DNA of 18,307 nt, from positions 1-18,307 of the forward strand of contig JAFGJC010000089.1 in the NCBI GenBank assembly GCA_016929305.1, read 5' to 3'. This DNA comes from a candidate division CSSED10-310 bacterium. Lineage in GTDB: Bacteria > CSSED10-310 > JAFGJC01. A model generated the notes under the pieces. It worked only from the letters and a program-made list of their open reading frames with translations. It made no database searches and had not been told where the DNA came from. Position numbers and translations under genes: made by a program. Below are positions 8,261 to 15,209 of this stretch, piece after piece. Each line of letters opens with the position of its first letter. The first letter of the stretch is position 1.

Positions 8261-9337
8261 ATGTCACTGATAAAAGATACCCTGCACGGTTTGATGTCAA
8301 AATATATTCCGGTATATCCTTTCGGCGCTATTTTCATGGTAACGAGTCGCTGTAATGCACATTGTAAAATGTGTGATATTTGGCAGCGAAAAAGCACGGA
8401 TCTTGATATCAATATCTATGAAAACTTCCTGAAAAGTCCGGTGTTATCAAAAATTGTGAATGCCGCGTTCACAGGCGGCGAGCCGACGCTGCGCACGGAT
8501 TTGGACCGAATGGTCGAGATATTACTGAATCATTGCCCCGATCTTGAATCCATGAATATTTCTACAAATGCTTTAAATCCTGATCATATCGATGAAAACA
8601 TTGCAAAAATACTCCATGTCAGAAACACACTCAAACCCGATTTAAAACTACTTATTCAAATCTCCCTGGACGGCCCCGGAAACTTGCACGATAGTGTAAG
8701 AGGAATAAAAGGTGCTTTTAACCGAGTAATGACAACGGTATCTCGTCTTGAAAAACGATTTACCAATGAAAAAAATGCGGAACTCTACTTTCTGTGTGTT
8801 CTTCAACCCGAAAACCTAGTGGATATTGATTCTTTGGAGCAATTTTTCGATGAGCAACCGCATGATACCGTTTTTAATATGATTTGTGATGCGAGTTACG
8901 TTGTAACCAACAATCTCTACTCCCCGCAATTGACGTTGGAACATGAAAAGATTTTAACTTCATTTTACAAGCGCCTTTTACAGAATCCCCATTTAAGTCC
9001 ACGATTAAAATACCACTACCGGGAAATACTTTCCTGGCTTGAGTTAGGTTTCAGATCCCGAACCTGCGGACTGATCACGCAACATATCATTTTAAGCGTT
9101 GATGGTCAGCTGTTACCCTGTCTGAATTGCGGAAATCATATGTTTCCCGAAATATCATATCCCAAAGAACTGCATCGATTCTGGAAAAGCAGGGAACGAC
9201 AAAAAACCGTGCGAAACATTAAGGAAAACTTATGTGCACACTGTCGAGCATCGTGTGGACCAAATATTTTTGATGCCGCATTTGCTCTTGTCAAAGAAAG
9301 CTTCATAAAACGTTTCCATCGCTTGAATGGAAAATAA
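8261..9337 (+). CDS. Radical SAM protein with SPASM-like C-terminal cysteines
   Basis: Predicted cytoplasmic [4Fe-4S] radical SAM enzyme of 358 residues. The SAM cluster motif is C31-x3-C35-x2-C38 (SRCNAHCKMC), followed by GGEP (72-75), the SAM-binding site, and ISLDGPG near 134-140. The C-terminal part carries C269, C287, C290, C325, C328 and C332 (CxxCxxxC at the end), consistent with a SPASM or twitch auxiliary iron-sulfur domain as in peptide-modifying enzymes and anaerobic sulfatase maturases. It starts 17 nt after the dockerin protein and closes the operon. No precursor-peptide gene or sulfatase is visible nearby, so the substrate cannot be named. An older-type cofactor or lipid-modifying role (MoaA-like or HpnH-like) is also possible. 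Domain call firm, function open. Confidence 0.85.
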   Translation: MSLIKDTLHGLMSKYIPVYPFGAIFMVTSRCNAHCKMCDIWQRKSTDLDINIYENFLKSPVLSKIVNAAFTGGEPTLRTDLDRMVEILLNHCPDLESMNISTNALNPDHIDENIAKILHVRNTLKPDLKLLIQISLDGPGNLHDSVRGIKGAFNRVMTTVSRLEKRFTNEKNAELYFLCVLQPENLVDIDSLEQFFDEQPHDTVFNMICDASYVVTNNLYSPQLTLEHEKILTSFYKRLLQNPHLSPRLKYHYREILSWLELGFRSRTCGLITQHIILSVDGQLLPCLNCGNHMFPEISYPKELHRFWKSRERQKTVRNIKENLCAHCRASCGPNIFDAAFALVKESFIKRFHRLNGK

Positions 9338-9395
9338 CGATTCTTTTCCTGCTCAAATGGTTCGATACGGTGATCTCATACTCAACTTCAATGAA

Positions 9396-10745
9396 TCAAA
9401 ATACCTGCTGGATGAAATCAGTATTCTGTTTAAGTTTTCGATACAGGTAAATACTTCCCCATGTTCCGACGGTCATTCTTACGGTGAGTGTTACTGCGGC
9501 CGCTCCGGCAGGCCCGTATAACGGCACAAATATGACGTCACCAATTATATTCAAGATCATTTCCAAAGCCGAAAATAGTGCCAGTAAAATAGGGCGGTTA
9601 ACGGTAAAGAGACATATCATGAATGGAATAAAAAGAATCATGACTGAATGATCGCATACCGTGAGGAAGAAGACATCCTCAGCCACACGGGGATAAACGC
9701 CGTGATGTAAATGATTTGATAACTCTCCGCTTTTGTCTGGAGTAACATATGCATCACCTGCGATTGAACTCACAAGAAAATGTCCTGAAAATGCAAAAGG
9801 GAAAGCTGCTATTGCCAAAAGTGCGCAAACTATGCTGATTTTACCAAGATATTTTATCAGATCGCCCGAGGTAACCTTTCTGCTCGCTTGTGGCATGAAA
9901 ACTGTAAATAACGCGTTAACGATTAATCCCAGAACAGATGCCAATTTATAACCAGCTCCAAATAAACCGACATCCTGCTGTGAACCGATTGCTGCAATGA
10001 TAAGTATATCGAAGTTAACAAAAATCATGAGAAAAATGTTTGAGCACATGTACCAGAAACTGATTCGCGCAATTTGTTTCAATTTTTGCACGGGCAGAAA
10101 ACTCACCCTAATCAATTTCCTTATTTCGCTAAAGAATAAAATGACCGTCATAAGAGGTGCCAGGCCATAAATGATCATTACATGCGAGAGTCCGATGGAA
10201 GGAAGCAACACCCAGAGGACAGCTATCGAAACCAGTTTTAATAGCGCTTCAACAAATTTGGTCACTGACATTTTTAAAAATCGTTCTCGAGACTGGAATA
10301 TGGCGGCGATGAACTGTGTAAAGGAAGTGCTGAGTGTTGCCAGCAGCATTAAAGTAACAAGCATCGATAAACCGGAATCGTGTAAAAAGTAAGAAGAAAT
10401 CATTTTCCGAAACGGAAAAACGGCTCCAAACATCAATAAGCCTACAATGATTCGGAGAGCTAAAGATGTTTTAAACAATTCATCTCGTTGCTTTACTAAA
10501 CCTTTAGCCTCAAGAAATGGACCAAAGCGAATCATACTTGGCGTTGTTCCCAGGTCCATAAACAGTGGCAAAACCATTATGAATGTCAGCAGAGTAGTTA
10601 ATATACCGTAATCCGAGGGCGTAAAAATCCGCATTAAAATAATAGTTACGGCTAACGAAACGATTTTTACAATGACATCGCCTCCGCCAACAACAATCGC
10701 TGAAACTGACGTCGAAGAGGATGTCCTGAGGTCCGGTATTTTCAT
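9396..10745 (-). CDS. Wzx-type polysaccharide flippase, possibly frame-damaged
   Basis: Predicted inner-membrane flippase of the MOP superfamily that moves lipid-linked oligosaccharides outward. The 449-residue protein has many hydrophobic segments and family-like stretches: RIFTPSDYGILTTL near the N-terminus, DLGTTPSMIRFG, GLFGAGYKL mid-way and FVPLYGPAGAAAV near the end. I use ATG 10745, whose A is the last base of the upstream TGA (TGATG), rather than an upstream TTG at 10769. Between about 9734 and 9640 the reading frame gives a polar, His-rich stretch (SNHLHHGVYPRVAED) where a membrane helix is expected. The frame shifted by one base gives a helix-like sequence (YQIIYITAFIPVWLRM) starting beside an AAAA run at 9731-9734. 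Two compensating indels, real or from sequencing, would explain this. It is last in the rlmN-led operon. Confidence 0.8.
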   Translation of the reverse strand: MKIPDLRTSSSTSVSAIVVGGGDVIVKIVSLAVTIILMRIFTPSDYGILTTLLTFIMVLPLFMDLGTTPSMIRFGPFLEAKGLVKQRDELFKTSLALRIIVGLLMFGAVFPFRKMISSYFLHDSGLSMLVTLMLLATLSTSFTQFIAAIFQSRERFLKMSVTKFVEALLKLVSIAVLWVLLPSIGLSHVMIIYGLAPLMTVILFFSEIRKLIRVSFLPVQKLKQIARISFWYMCSNIFLMIFVNFDILIIAAIGSQQDVGLFGAGYKLASVLGLIVNALFTVFMPQASRKVTSGDLIKYLGKISIVCALLAIAAFPFAFSGHFLVSSIAGDAYVTPDKSGELSNHLHHGVYPRVAEDVFFLTVCDHSVMILFIPFMICLFTVNRPILLALFSALEMILNIIGDVIFVPLYGPAGAAAVTLTVRMTVGTWGSIYLYRKLKQNTDFIQQVF

Positions 10746-11602
10746 CAGGATTTTCGTCTCAATATCCAAAATTCACCCGCTGGAATGAAACGGAGAAATT
10801 TCATAATCTTTTCAATGAGATTTAGCAATCTGTAGCCCGTTTTGGGATTATTACCCAGAACATGGAGCAACTTTCCAAAGATACCGTCCATATGACAACG
10901 CGCAAAAGGAATTTTTTTGATCAGTGAACATTTCATAGTAATTCCTTGGATTATTCTTTCGATATCAGCTGGACGGAAAAATCGATAATAGCGTAGTTTT
11001 TCGCTATAGCGGAATCTGTCAAAAAATCGCTGTGGCCTTCCCCACCTGCTTGGACTCTGCCCACTTAACATATATGTAAAGTATGACAGTGAGAATTTTC
11101 GAGGCACACCGATAATGACATGTCCGCCAGGTCGAATCGCTGTTATCAAATTATGAATGACCAGGTCGGGGTTATCCAGATGTTCTATAACTCCAAAAAG
11201 AAAACTTATATCAAAACACTCGGTTTTAAACATACTTGTGTTTGCCAGATCTGCTTTCAACGCACAAAAACGTTCCCGATAATGGTTTTTACCGGCACGT
11301 TTCAAAGCCGTTCTCAGCATATCAAAGCTAAAATCAACCCCGATAATTTTTTTTACACCAACCGTCACTAAAATCTGGCTGATTTGACCATTACCGCAAC
11401 CTGCTTCCAGGAATAATCCGCCCTTATAGTAATTTTCAACAATAAAAGAGATGTTGTTGATAACATTTCTTCTGAAATGCCATGCATTATATCCTTTAAG
11501 AGGAATCTGACCATCAATTCCAACGATACCGTAATTATCAGCTACGCGGTTATGAGCCGCTTGAATTCCAGGAGCGATATTTTTTTTACGTCGCTTGGTC
11601 AT
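10745..11602 (-). CDS. Class I SAM-dependent methyltransferase
   Basis: Predicted methyltransferase of 285 residues with the Rossmann-type SAM fold (Methyltransf_11-like). Motif I is LEAGCGNG (65-72), with an acidic strand end at GVDFS about 20 residues later, then GVIEHLDNPD and RPGGHVIIGVP (motifs post-II/III). The basic C-terminal 100 residues lack recognisable motifs. Its first 17 bases overlap the kinase gene, and its stop overlaps the flippase start by one base, so the three are probably translated together. Given the flippase next door, a sugar or glycolipid substrate is a reasonable guess, but quinone- or small-molecule methylation fits the domain equally well. No gene symbol is justified. 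Confidence 0.85.
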   Translation of the reverse strand: MTKRRKKNIAPGIQAAHNRVADNYGIVGIDGQIPLKGYNAWHFRRNVINNISFIVENYYKGGLFLEAGCGNGQISQILVTVGVKKIIGVDFSFDMLRTALKRAGKNHYRERFCALKADLANTSMFKTECFDISFLFGVIEHLDNPDLVIHNLITAIRPGGHVIIGVPRKFSLSYFTYMLSGQSPSRWGRPQRFFDRFRYSEKLRYYRFFRPADIERIIQGITMKCSLIKKIPFARCHMDGIFGKLLHVLGNNPKTGYRLLNLIEKIMKFLRFIPAGEFWILRRKS

Positions 11603-12524
11603 GATTCATTTTCAAAAGTTCGTTTATACTTTTGTAATCCGGCAATCCAGCCCTGCCTCCAATACTGCAACAGGACAAAGCCGCGGCGGCAGCTGCAGTT
11701 CTTAAACATTCGTAAAAGGAATAATGGTTAATCGTTCTGATATACTCTGCACAGAACACACCATGAAATACATCGCCAGCTCCCGTCGTATCAAGTGCAT
11801 TAACATTGAATGCAGGAATTGCAAACACTGTATCTTCCTGCATCGCGATCACTCCTCGCTCACCCAATGTTATCGCAATTTCACCTGAAAAGCGTTTTCT
11901 GATCATGTGAAGTGCCCGATTGGGATCTTGCTGCTGTGTATAGGCATATGCAAAATCCCAGGATGCAATCATGATATCAATATAATCAAAGTATTCCTCC
12001 ATATCCGGTCTCACATTTCCAGCGTCCCAAACTGTCAAGACATTTCCGGTTTTAGCGGTCTTAAGCGCTGTCAAGGTCATGTCTTTTCCTCTGCCATCAA
12101 AAAGAAACACCTTGGCATTGCGAATGATATCATGTCGTAATTCTGAGTTTTTTGGCAGACGGCTATCGAGCTTATCGAGAACAATTGTTCTCAAACCGCT
12201 GGTTTTTTCTATCCAGATGAAAGCTTTGGGTGTTCTGACACATGGATCACAAATCAAGTGATCTATTGAGACATTCTGAGATCTGAATTGTTCTTTGATA
12301 ATATTACCTTCGACATCCTGACCAATCACTGAACAAATCGCGGAAGAAATGTCTAATCGAGCTGCTGCTGCCAGCGCTGTAGCCACTGGTCCTCCCCCTT
12401 GCACTGATGTCATGACAGCTTCCGTTTTTTCATTCACTCGAGGATATGTTTCCATAAGAACAAGATAATCGACCGATGAAATCCCAAGGCCATAAAGCTC
12501 TACCGCTTTCTCTGACATTTTCAT
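11586..12524 (-). CDS. PfkB-family sugar/nucleoside kinase
   Basis: Predicted cytoplasmic ATP-dependent kinase of the ribokinase/PfkB family, 312 residues, the usual length. It has the N-terminal substrate-binding glycines (VQGGGPVATALAAAA, about 41-55), an IGQDVEGNIIKEQF stretch matching PfkB signature 1 surroundings, and signature 2 with the anion hole and catalytic base, DTTGAGDVFHG (245-255, base D251). The substrate cannot be read from sequence; the family includes ribo-, fructo-, inosine/adenosine and heptose kinases. ATG 12524 follows AGAAGAG by about 7 nt; a second ATG at 12518 is possible. The stop of rlmN is one base upstream, and the 3' end overlaps the methyltransferase by 17 bases. 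Its place among glycan genes hints at supplying a phosphorylated sugar, which is inference. Confidence 0.9.
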   Translation of the reverse strand: MKMSEKAVELYGLGISSVDYLVLMETYPRVNEKTEAVMTSVQGGGPVATALAAAARLDISSAICSVIGQDVEGNIIKEQFRSQNVSIDHLICDPCVRTPKAFIWIEKTSGLRTIVLDKLDSRLPKNSELRHDIIRNAKVFLFDGRGKDMTLTALKTAKTGNVLTVWDAGNVRPDMEEYFDYIDIMIASWDFAYAYTQQQDPNRALHMIRKRFSGEIAITLGERGVIAMQEDTVFAIPAFNVNALDTTGAGDVFHGVFCAEYIRTINHYSFYECLRTAAAAAALSCCSIGGRAGLPDYKSINELLKMNHDQAT

Positions 12525-12525
12525 C

Positions 12526-13572
12526 TCATATCTCTTCTGATTTGTTTAACGAGTCACCTGCCAGCTGACCGCATGCTGCCAAGATATCTGATCCCCGACT
12601 TTGCCTGATCCGCACCAAAAAACCAGCATCACTCAGGATCTTTTGAAAAGCTAAAATCCGCTCGCTGTCGGATGGATTGTAACGAGTAGCTTTTACTGGA
12701 TTCAGCGGTATCAAGTTTATTTTGCTGTGTGTTTTATTCAATAATTTTGTGAGTTTCTTTGCCGTTTCATCAGAATCATTAATGTTCTTTATCATGATAT
12801 ACTCAAATGTGACACGAGTCTTTCTGGTCTTAAAAACATAATCACTCAAGCACTGCATCAATAATTTCAGAGGGTACTTTCGGTTGATCGGCATCAAACG
12901 ATTACGAGTTTTATCATCAGCTGCATTCAATGAAATTGCTAAATTTACATCCAAACCTTTTTCAACAAGTCGCTCTATTTCCGGCACGATACCGCATGTC
13001 GACAGTGTAATCCTTCGAGATGACCAGCCTAGTCCCCATTTGCCGGTCATAATATCTATTGATCTGAACACATTTTCTGAATTCAGAAGTGGCTCTCCCA
13101 TACCCATAAAAACCAAATTGCACCGCCGATTTACATCAGAATGAGAATGCAATACCTGTGAAATAATTTCACTTACTGTGAGATTTCTGTGAATACCCAA
13201 CTGAGCTGTTGCACAAAACCGACAACCAAGAGCGCAACCCGATTGGCTTGAAATGCACAACGTATCATAATTATCACTCGGCATATGAACCGTTTCGATT
13301 ATACCGTCATCCTGCAATCTGAAGGCATATTTAACGGATCCATCCACTGATTCCTGCCGATTACTGACGGAAAAATCAAGAACGTGAAATGCCGATGCCA
13401 GTTTCTTTCTGAATCCGATTGATAAATTGGTCATTCCGTCAAAATCGTACATTCGTTTATCGTAGATCCAATCAAAAATTTGTGTAGCTCTGAATGCAGG
13501 TTCACCCGCTGTTGCGACCCACTGCTGTAATTCATTTAAAGTAAGATTCAGTATGGATTGTTTTAGTTTCAA
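12526..13572 (-). CDS. rlmN: Dual-specificity RNA methyltransferase RlmN
   Basis: Radical SAM enzyme that methylates C2 of A2503 in 23S rRNA and A37 of some tRNAs. The 348-residue protein has the cluster motif C113-x3-C117-x2-C120 (GCALGCRFCATAQLG), the two mechanistic cysteines C106 and C334 (the latter in AACGQL near the end, as in E. coli C355), and the family stretches VFMGMGEPLLN, ITLSTCGIVP, AISLNAADD, RVTFEYIMI and LIPLNP. Cfr, the related C8-methylating resistance enzyme, is less likely given AACGQL and the overall match to RlmN. The start is TTG 13572, with GGAG 5 nt upstream; no in-frame ATG exists nearby. That GGAG sits inside a hairpin (13578-13593). It leads the minus-strand operon. 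Confidence 0.95.
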   Translation of the reverse strand: MKLKQSILNLTLNELQQWVATAGEPAFRATQIFDWIYDKRMYDFDGMTNLSIGFRKKLASAFHVLDFSVSNRQESVDGSVKYAFRLQDDGIIETVHMPSDNYDTLCISSQSGCALGCRFCATAQLGIHRNLTVSEIISQVLHSHSDVNRRCNLVFMGMGEPLLNSENVFRSIDIMTGKWGLGWSSRRITLSTCGIVPEIERLVEKGLDVNLAISLNAADDKTRNRLMPINRKYPLKLLMQCLSDYVFKTRKTRVTFEYIMIKNINDSDETAKKLTKLLNKTHSKINLIPLNPVKATRYNPSDSERILAFQKILSDAGFLVRIRQSRGSDILAACGQLAGDSLNKSEEI

Positions 13573-13577
13573 AAACG

Positions 13578-13593
13578 CTCCTTTTCAAAGGAG
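13578..13593 (-). promoter_or_regulatory. Hairpin masking the rlmN ribosome-binding site
   Basis: A perfect 7-bp inverted repeat with a 2-base centre (CTCCTTT/AAAGGAG) lies just before the TTG start. In the rlmN mRNA its 3' arm is AAAGGAG, the ribosome-binding site itself, pairing with CTCCTTT upstream. Translation could thus be damped. It is not terminator-like, as no T run follows. The structure is plain in the sequence; a regulatory role is inferred. Confidence 0.5.
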
Positions 13594-13606
13594 TTTACAA
13601 TATCAT

Positions 13607-13634
13607 TTGACCACAAGAAACGAAAAGATATTAT
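13607..13634 (+). promoter_or_regulatory. Sigma70-type promoter for the aldehyde dehydrogenase gene
   Basis: TTGACC (13607-13612) and TATTAT (13629-13634) are 16 nt apart, giving a start near 13641 and a leader of about 70 nt before ATG 13712. This makes the far-upstream in-frame TTG at 13646 an unlikely start. I found no equally good promoter on the opposite strand for rlmN. Confidence 0.6.
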
Positions 13635-13692
13635 TTCTTTGAGAATTGGAGGTAATCTTTTTAAAGAATTCAGGTTTAGCTCAACCCACTCC

Positions 13693-13714
13693 AGGAGGTA
13701 ATGAAAACAAAATG
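13693..13714 (+). promoter_or_regulatory. Ambiguous ribosome-binding site and four-codon mini-ORF
   Basis: AGGAGG (13693-13698) is a very strong ribosome-binding site but lies 13 nt from the ATG at 13712 and only 2 nt from another ATG at 13701. The latter opens ATG AAA ACA AAA TGA, whose stop overlaps the gene's ATG (ATGA). Either the spacing is simply long or the gene is reached by coupled re-initiation. The same 9-mer, GGAGGTAAT, also occurs at 13648-13656 in the leader. Confidence 0.45.
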
Positions 13715-15124
13715 AAACCAATACTGATCAACAACAGATGGATACAAACTGAAAATACAATAACCGTTAAAAGTCCGTTCAGCGGCGAGATAATTGCCGA
13801 AGTGAGTGCAGCGTCATTCGAGATTTTGGAAAATGCTGTCACTTCCAGTTATGAAGCTTTTCAAAAATACAGACATTCAAATGCATATGAAAGATCAGAG
13901 CTTCTGGCTGCTCTGGCAGAACGAATCAAAGCCAATGAACAAGAAATAGCAGCACTAATCACGTCTGAAAGTGGCAAGCCGATACGCGAGTCGTTAAGCG
14001 AGGTAAAACGTGCCGAAGTGACGTTCCGCCTGGCAAGTGGTGAAGCGATTCGAATGCATGGTGACGTTCTGCCATGTGATGTGCATCCTGCAGCCGGCAA
14101 ACGCACTGCTTTGGTTAAACGGTTTCCAATTGGACCCGTGACGGCGATCACTCCATTCAATTTTCCTCTGAATCTTGTCGCTCATAAAGTGGCTCCTGCT
14201 CTTGCATGCGGCTGCACGGTTATTCTGAAGCCCTCCTCCAAAACGCCTTTAACAGCTTTAAAACTCGGAGAACTGCTGCTTGATTGCGGTCTTCCTTCCG
14301 GAGTTGTCAATATCGTTCCCTGTCGAGCCGCCGATGCAGATATACTGACTAGCGATCCGCGAATTGCAATGATTAGCTTTACCGGAAGCGCAGAAGTGGG
14401 ATGGCAATTAAAAGCCCGGAGTGCCAGAAAGCGTACATCCCTGGAACTCGGCGGCAATGCAGCAGCCATTGTTGAATCTGATGCGGACATAGAACATGCT
14501 GTTAATCGGTGTGTGATCGGCGGGTATGCATTTGCTGGACAAATCTGCATTTCTCTGCAGCGTCTTTATATTCATAAATCCATTTATGAAAATTTTATGC
14601 AAAGATTCGTCAAGGCAGTAAGTGAATTAAAAGCTGGAAACCCCGCGGATCCGGAAATCAGAATTGGTCCGATGATTGATACAAATGCAGCGGTTCGAGT
14701 TGAGAAGTGGATTACCGATGCTGTGAAAAGCGGTGCAATTTTGCATACTGGCGGTAATCGTAAAGAAAATTTCCTTTATCCATCAATTCTTTCAAAGGTA
14801 TCGTTATCATCACCATTATTCTGCGAGGAAGTATTTGCACCTGTTGTTATCGTTTATCCTTACAATACATTCGATGAAGCTTTGGCAGCCATCAATAACA
14901 GCCGATTCGGCCTTCAAGCAGGTATTTTCACCTCGCGCTGGGAAAACATATGGACAGCTTTTTCAGAACTTCAGGTCGGCGGCGTTGTCATTCAGGATGT
15001 GCCTACTATCCGAGTAGACAATTATCCTTATGGAGGTGTTAAGGATTCCGGTACGGGCCGTGAAGGTGTCCGGTATGCGATGGAAGAAATGACCGAATAC
15101 AAGGCTCTCATTCTCCCGATCTAG
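13712..15124 (+). CDS. NAD(P)-dependent aldehyde dehydrogenase
   Basis: Soluble aldehyde dehydrogenase superfamily enzyme, 470 residues, oxidising an aldehyde to its acid with NAD(P). Visible residues: catalytic Cys279 in GQICIS, general base Glu245 in LELGGN, oxyanion Asn150 in TPFNFPLN, cofactor Lys173 in LKPSSKTP, FTGS (223-226) at the nucleotide fold, and EEVFAPV toward the end. Family-level features (KRFPIGPVTAITPFNFPLN, GYAFAGQICIS) recall lactaldehyde/glyceraldehyde-3-phosphate (GapN-like) subgroups, but the substrate is not decided by sequence alone. I chose ATG 13712 because the protein then begins as family members do (MKPILINNRW) and because the likely transcript starts only 5 nt before the alternative TTG. 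It stands alone on its own promoter, divergent from rlmN. Confidence 0.93.
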   Translation: MKPILINNRWIQTENTITVKSPFSGEIIAEVSAASFEILENAVTSSYEAFQKYRHSNAYERSELLAALAERIKANEQEIAALITSESGKPIRESLSEVKRAEVTFRLASGEAIRMHGDVLPCDVHPAAGKRTALVKRFPIGPVTAITPFNFPLNLVAHKVAPALACGCTVILKPSSKTPLTALKLGELLLDCGLPSGVVNIVPCRAADADILTSDPRIAMISFTGSAEVGWQLKARSARKRTSLELGGNAAAIVESDADIEHAVNRCVIGGYAFAGQICISLQRLYIHKSIYENFMQRFVKAVSELKAGNPADPEIRIGPMIDTNAAVRVEKWITDAVKSGAILHTGGNRKENFLYPSILSKVSLSSPLFCEEVFAPVVIVYPYNTFDEALAAINNSRFGLQAGIFTSRWENIWTAFSELQVGGVVIQDVPTIRVDNYPYGGVKDSGTGREGVRYAMEEMTEYKALILPI

Positions 15125-15144
15125 AGTTTTAAAACTCCGATCGG
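15124..15144. other. Two adjoining perfect palindromes after the aldehyde dehydrogenase
   Basis: GAGTTTTAAAACTC (15124-15137) is a perfect 14-bp palindrome and CCGATCGG (15137-15144) abuts it, sharing one base. They lie right after the stop codon and before a TTGACA. Without a T run they do not make a standard terminator; an operator or weak end signal is possible. Confidence 0.35.
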
Positions 15145-15145
15145 T

Positions 15146-15176
15146 TTGACAATCAGGAGTGAAATATTGCATTAAT
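15146..15176 (+). promoter_or_regulatory. Possible promoter for the secreted linker protein
   Basis: A perfect TTGACA (15146-15151) is followed, 19 nt later, by ATTAAT (15171-15176), which is preceded by TG as in extended -10 elements. The spacing is long and the -10 imperfect, so this is only a candidate; the gene could also be reached by read-through from the aldehyde dehydrogenase. Confidence 0.3.
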
Positions 15177-15209
15177 ATTACGTTTGAGATGCGTGAAAGA
15201 GAAGGAAAA

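Noticed and set aside
9313..9333. Inverted repeat TTTCCAT/ATGGAAA at the end of the radical SAM gene, considered as a terminator
   Set aside because: It has only two G/C pairs and a 7-nt loop, lies within the coding end, and is followed by only a short interrupted T stretch. The convergent gap 9338-9395 shows no better terminator.
9327..9521. Small plus-strand open frame of 64 codons after the radical SAM gene, considered as a precursor peptide
   Set aside because: Its second half is antisense to the 3' end of the flippase gene, it overlaps the radical SAM stop, and it has no ribosome-binding site of its own. A peptide role is tempting next to a SPASM-like enzyme, but nothing supports it.
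13646..13711. N-terminal extension of the aldehyde dehydrogenase from a TTG at 13646
   Set aside because: The likely transcript starts only about 5 nt before it, no ribosome-binding site precedes it, and family members start where ATG 13712 begins.
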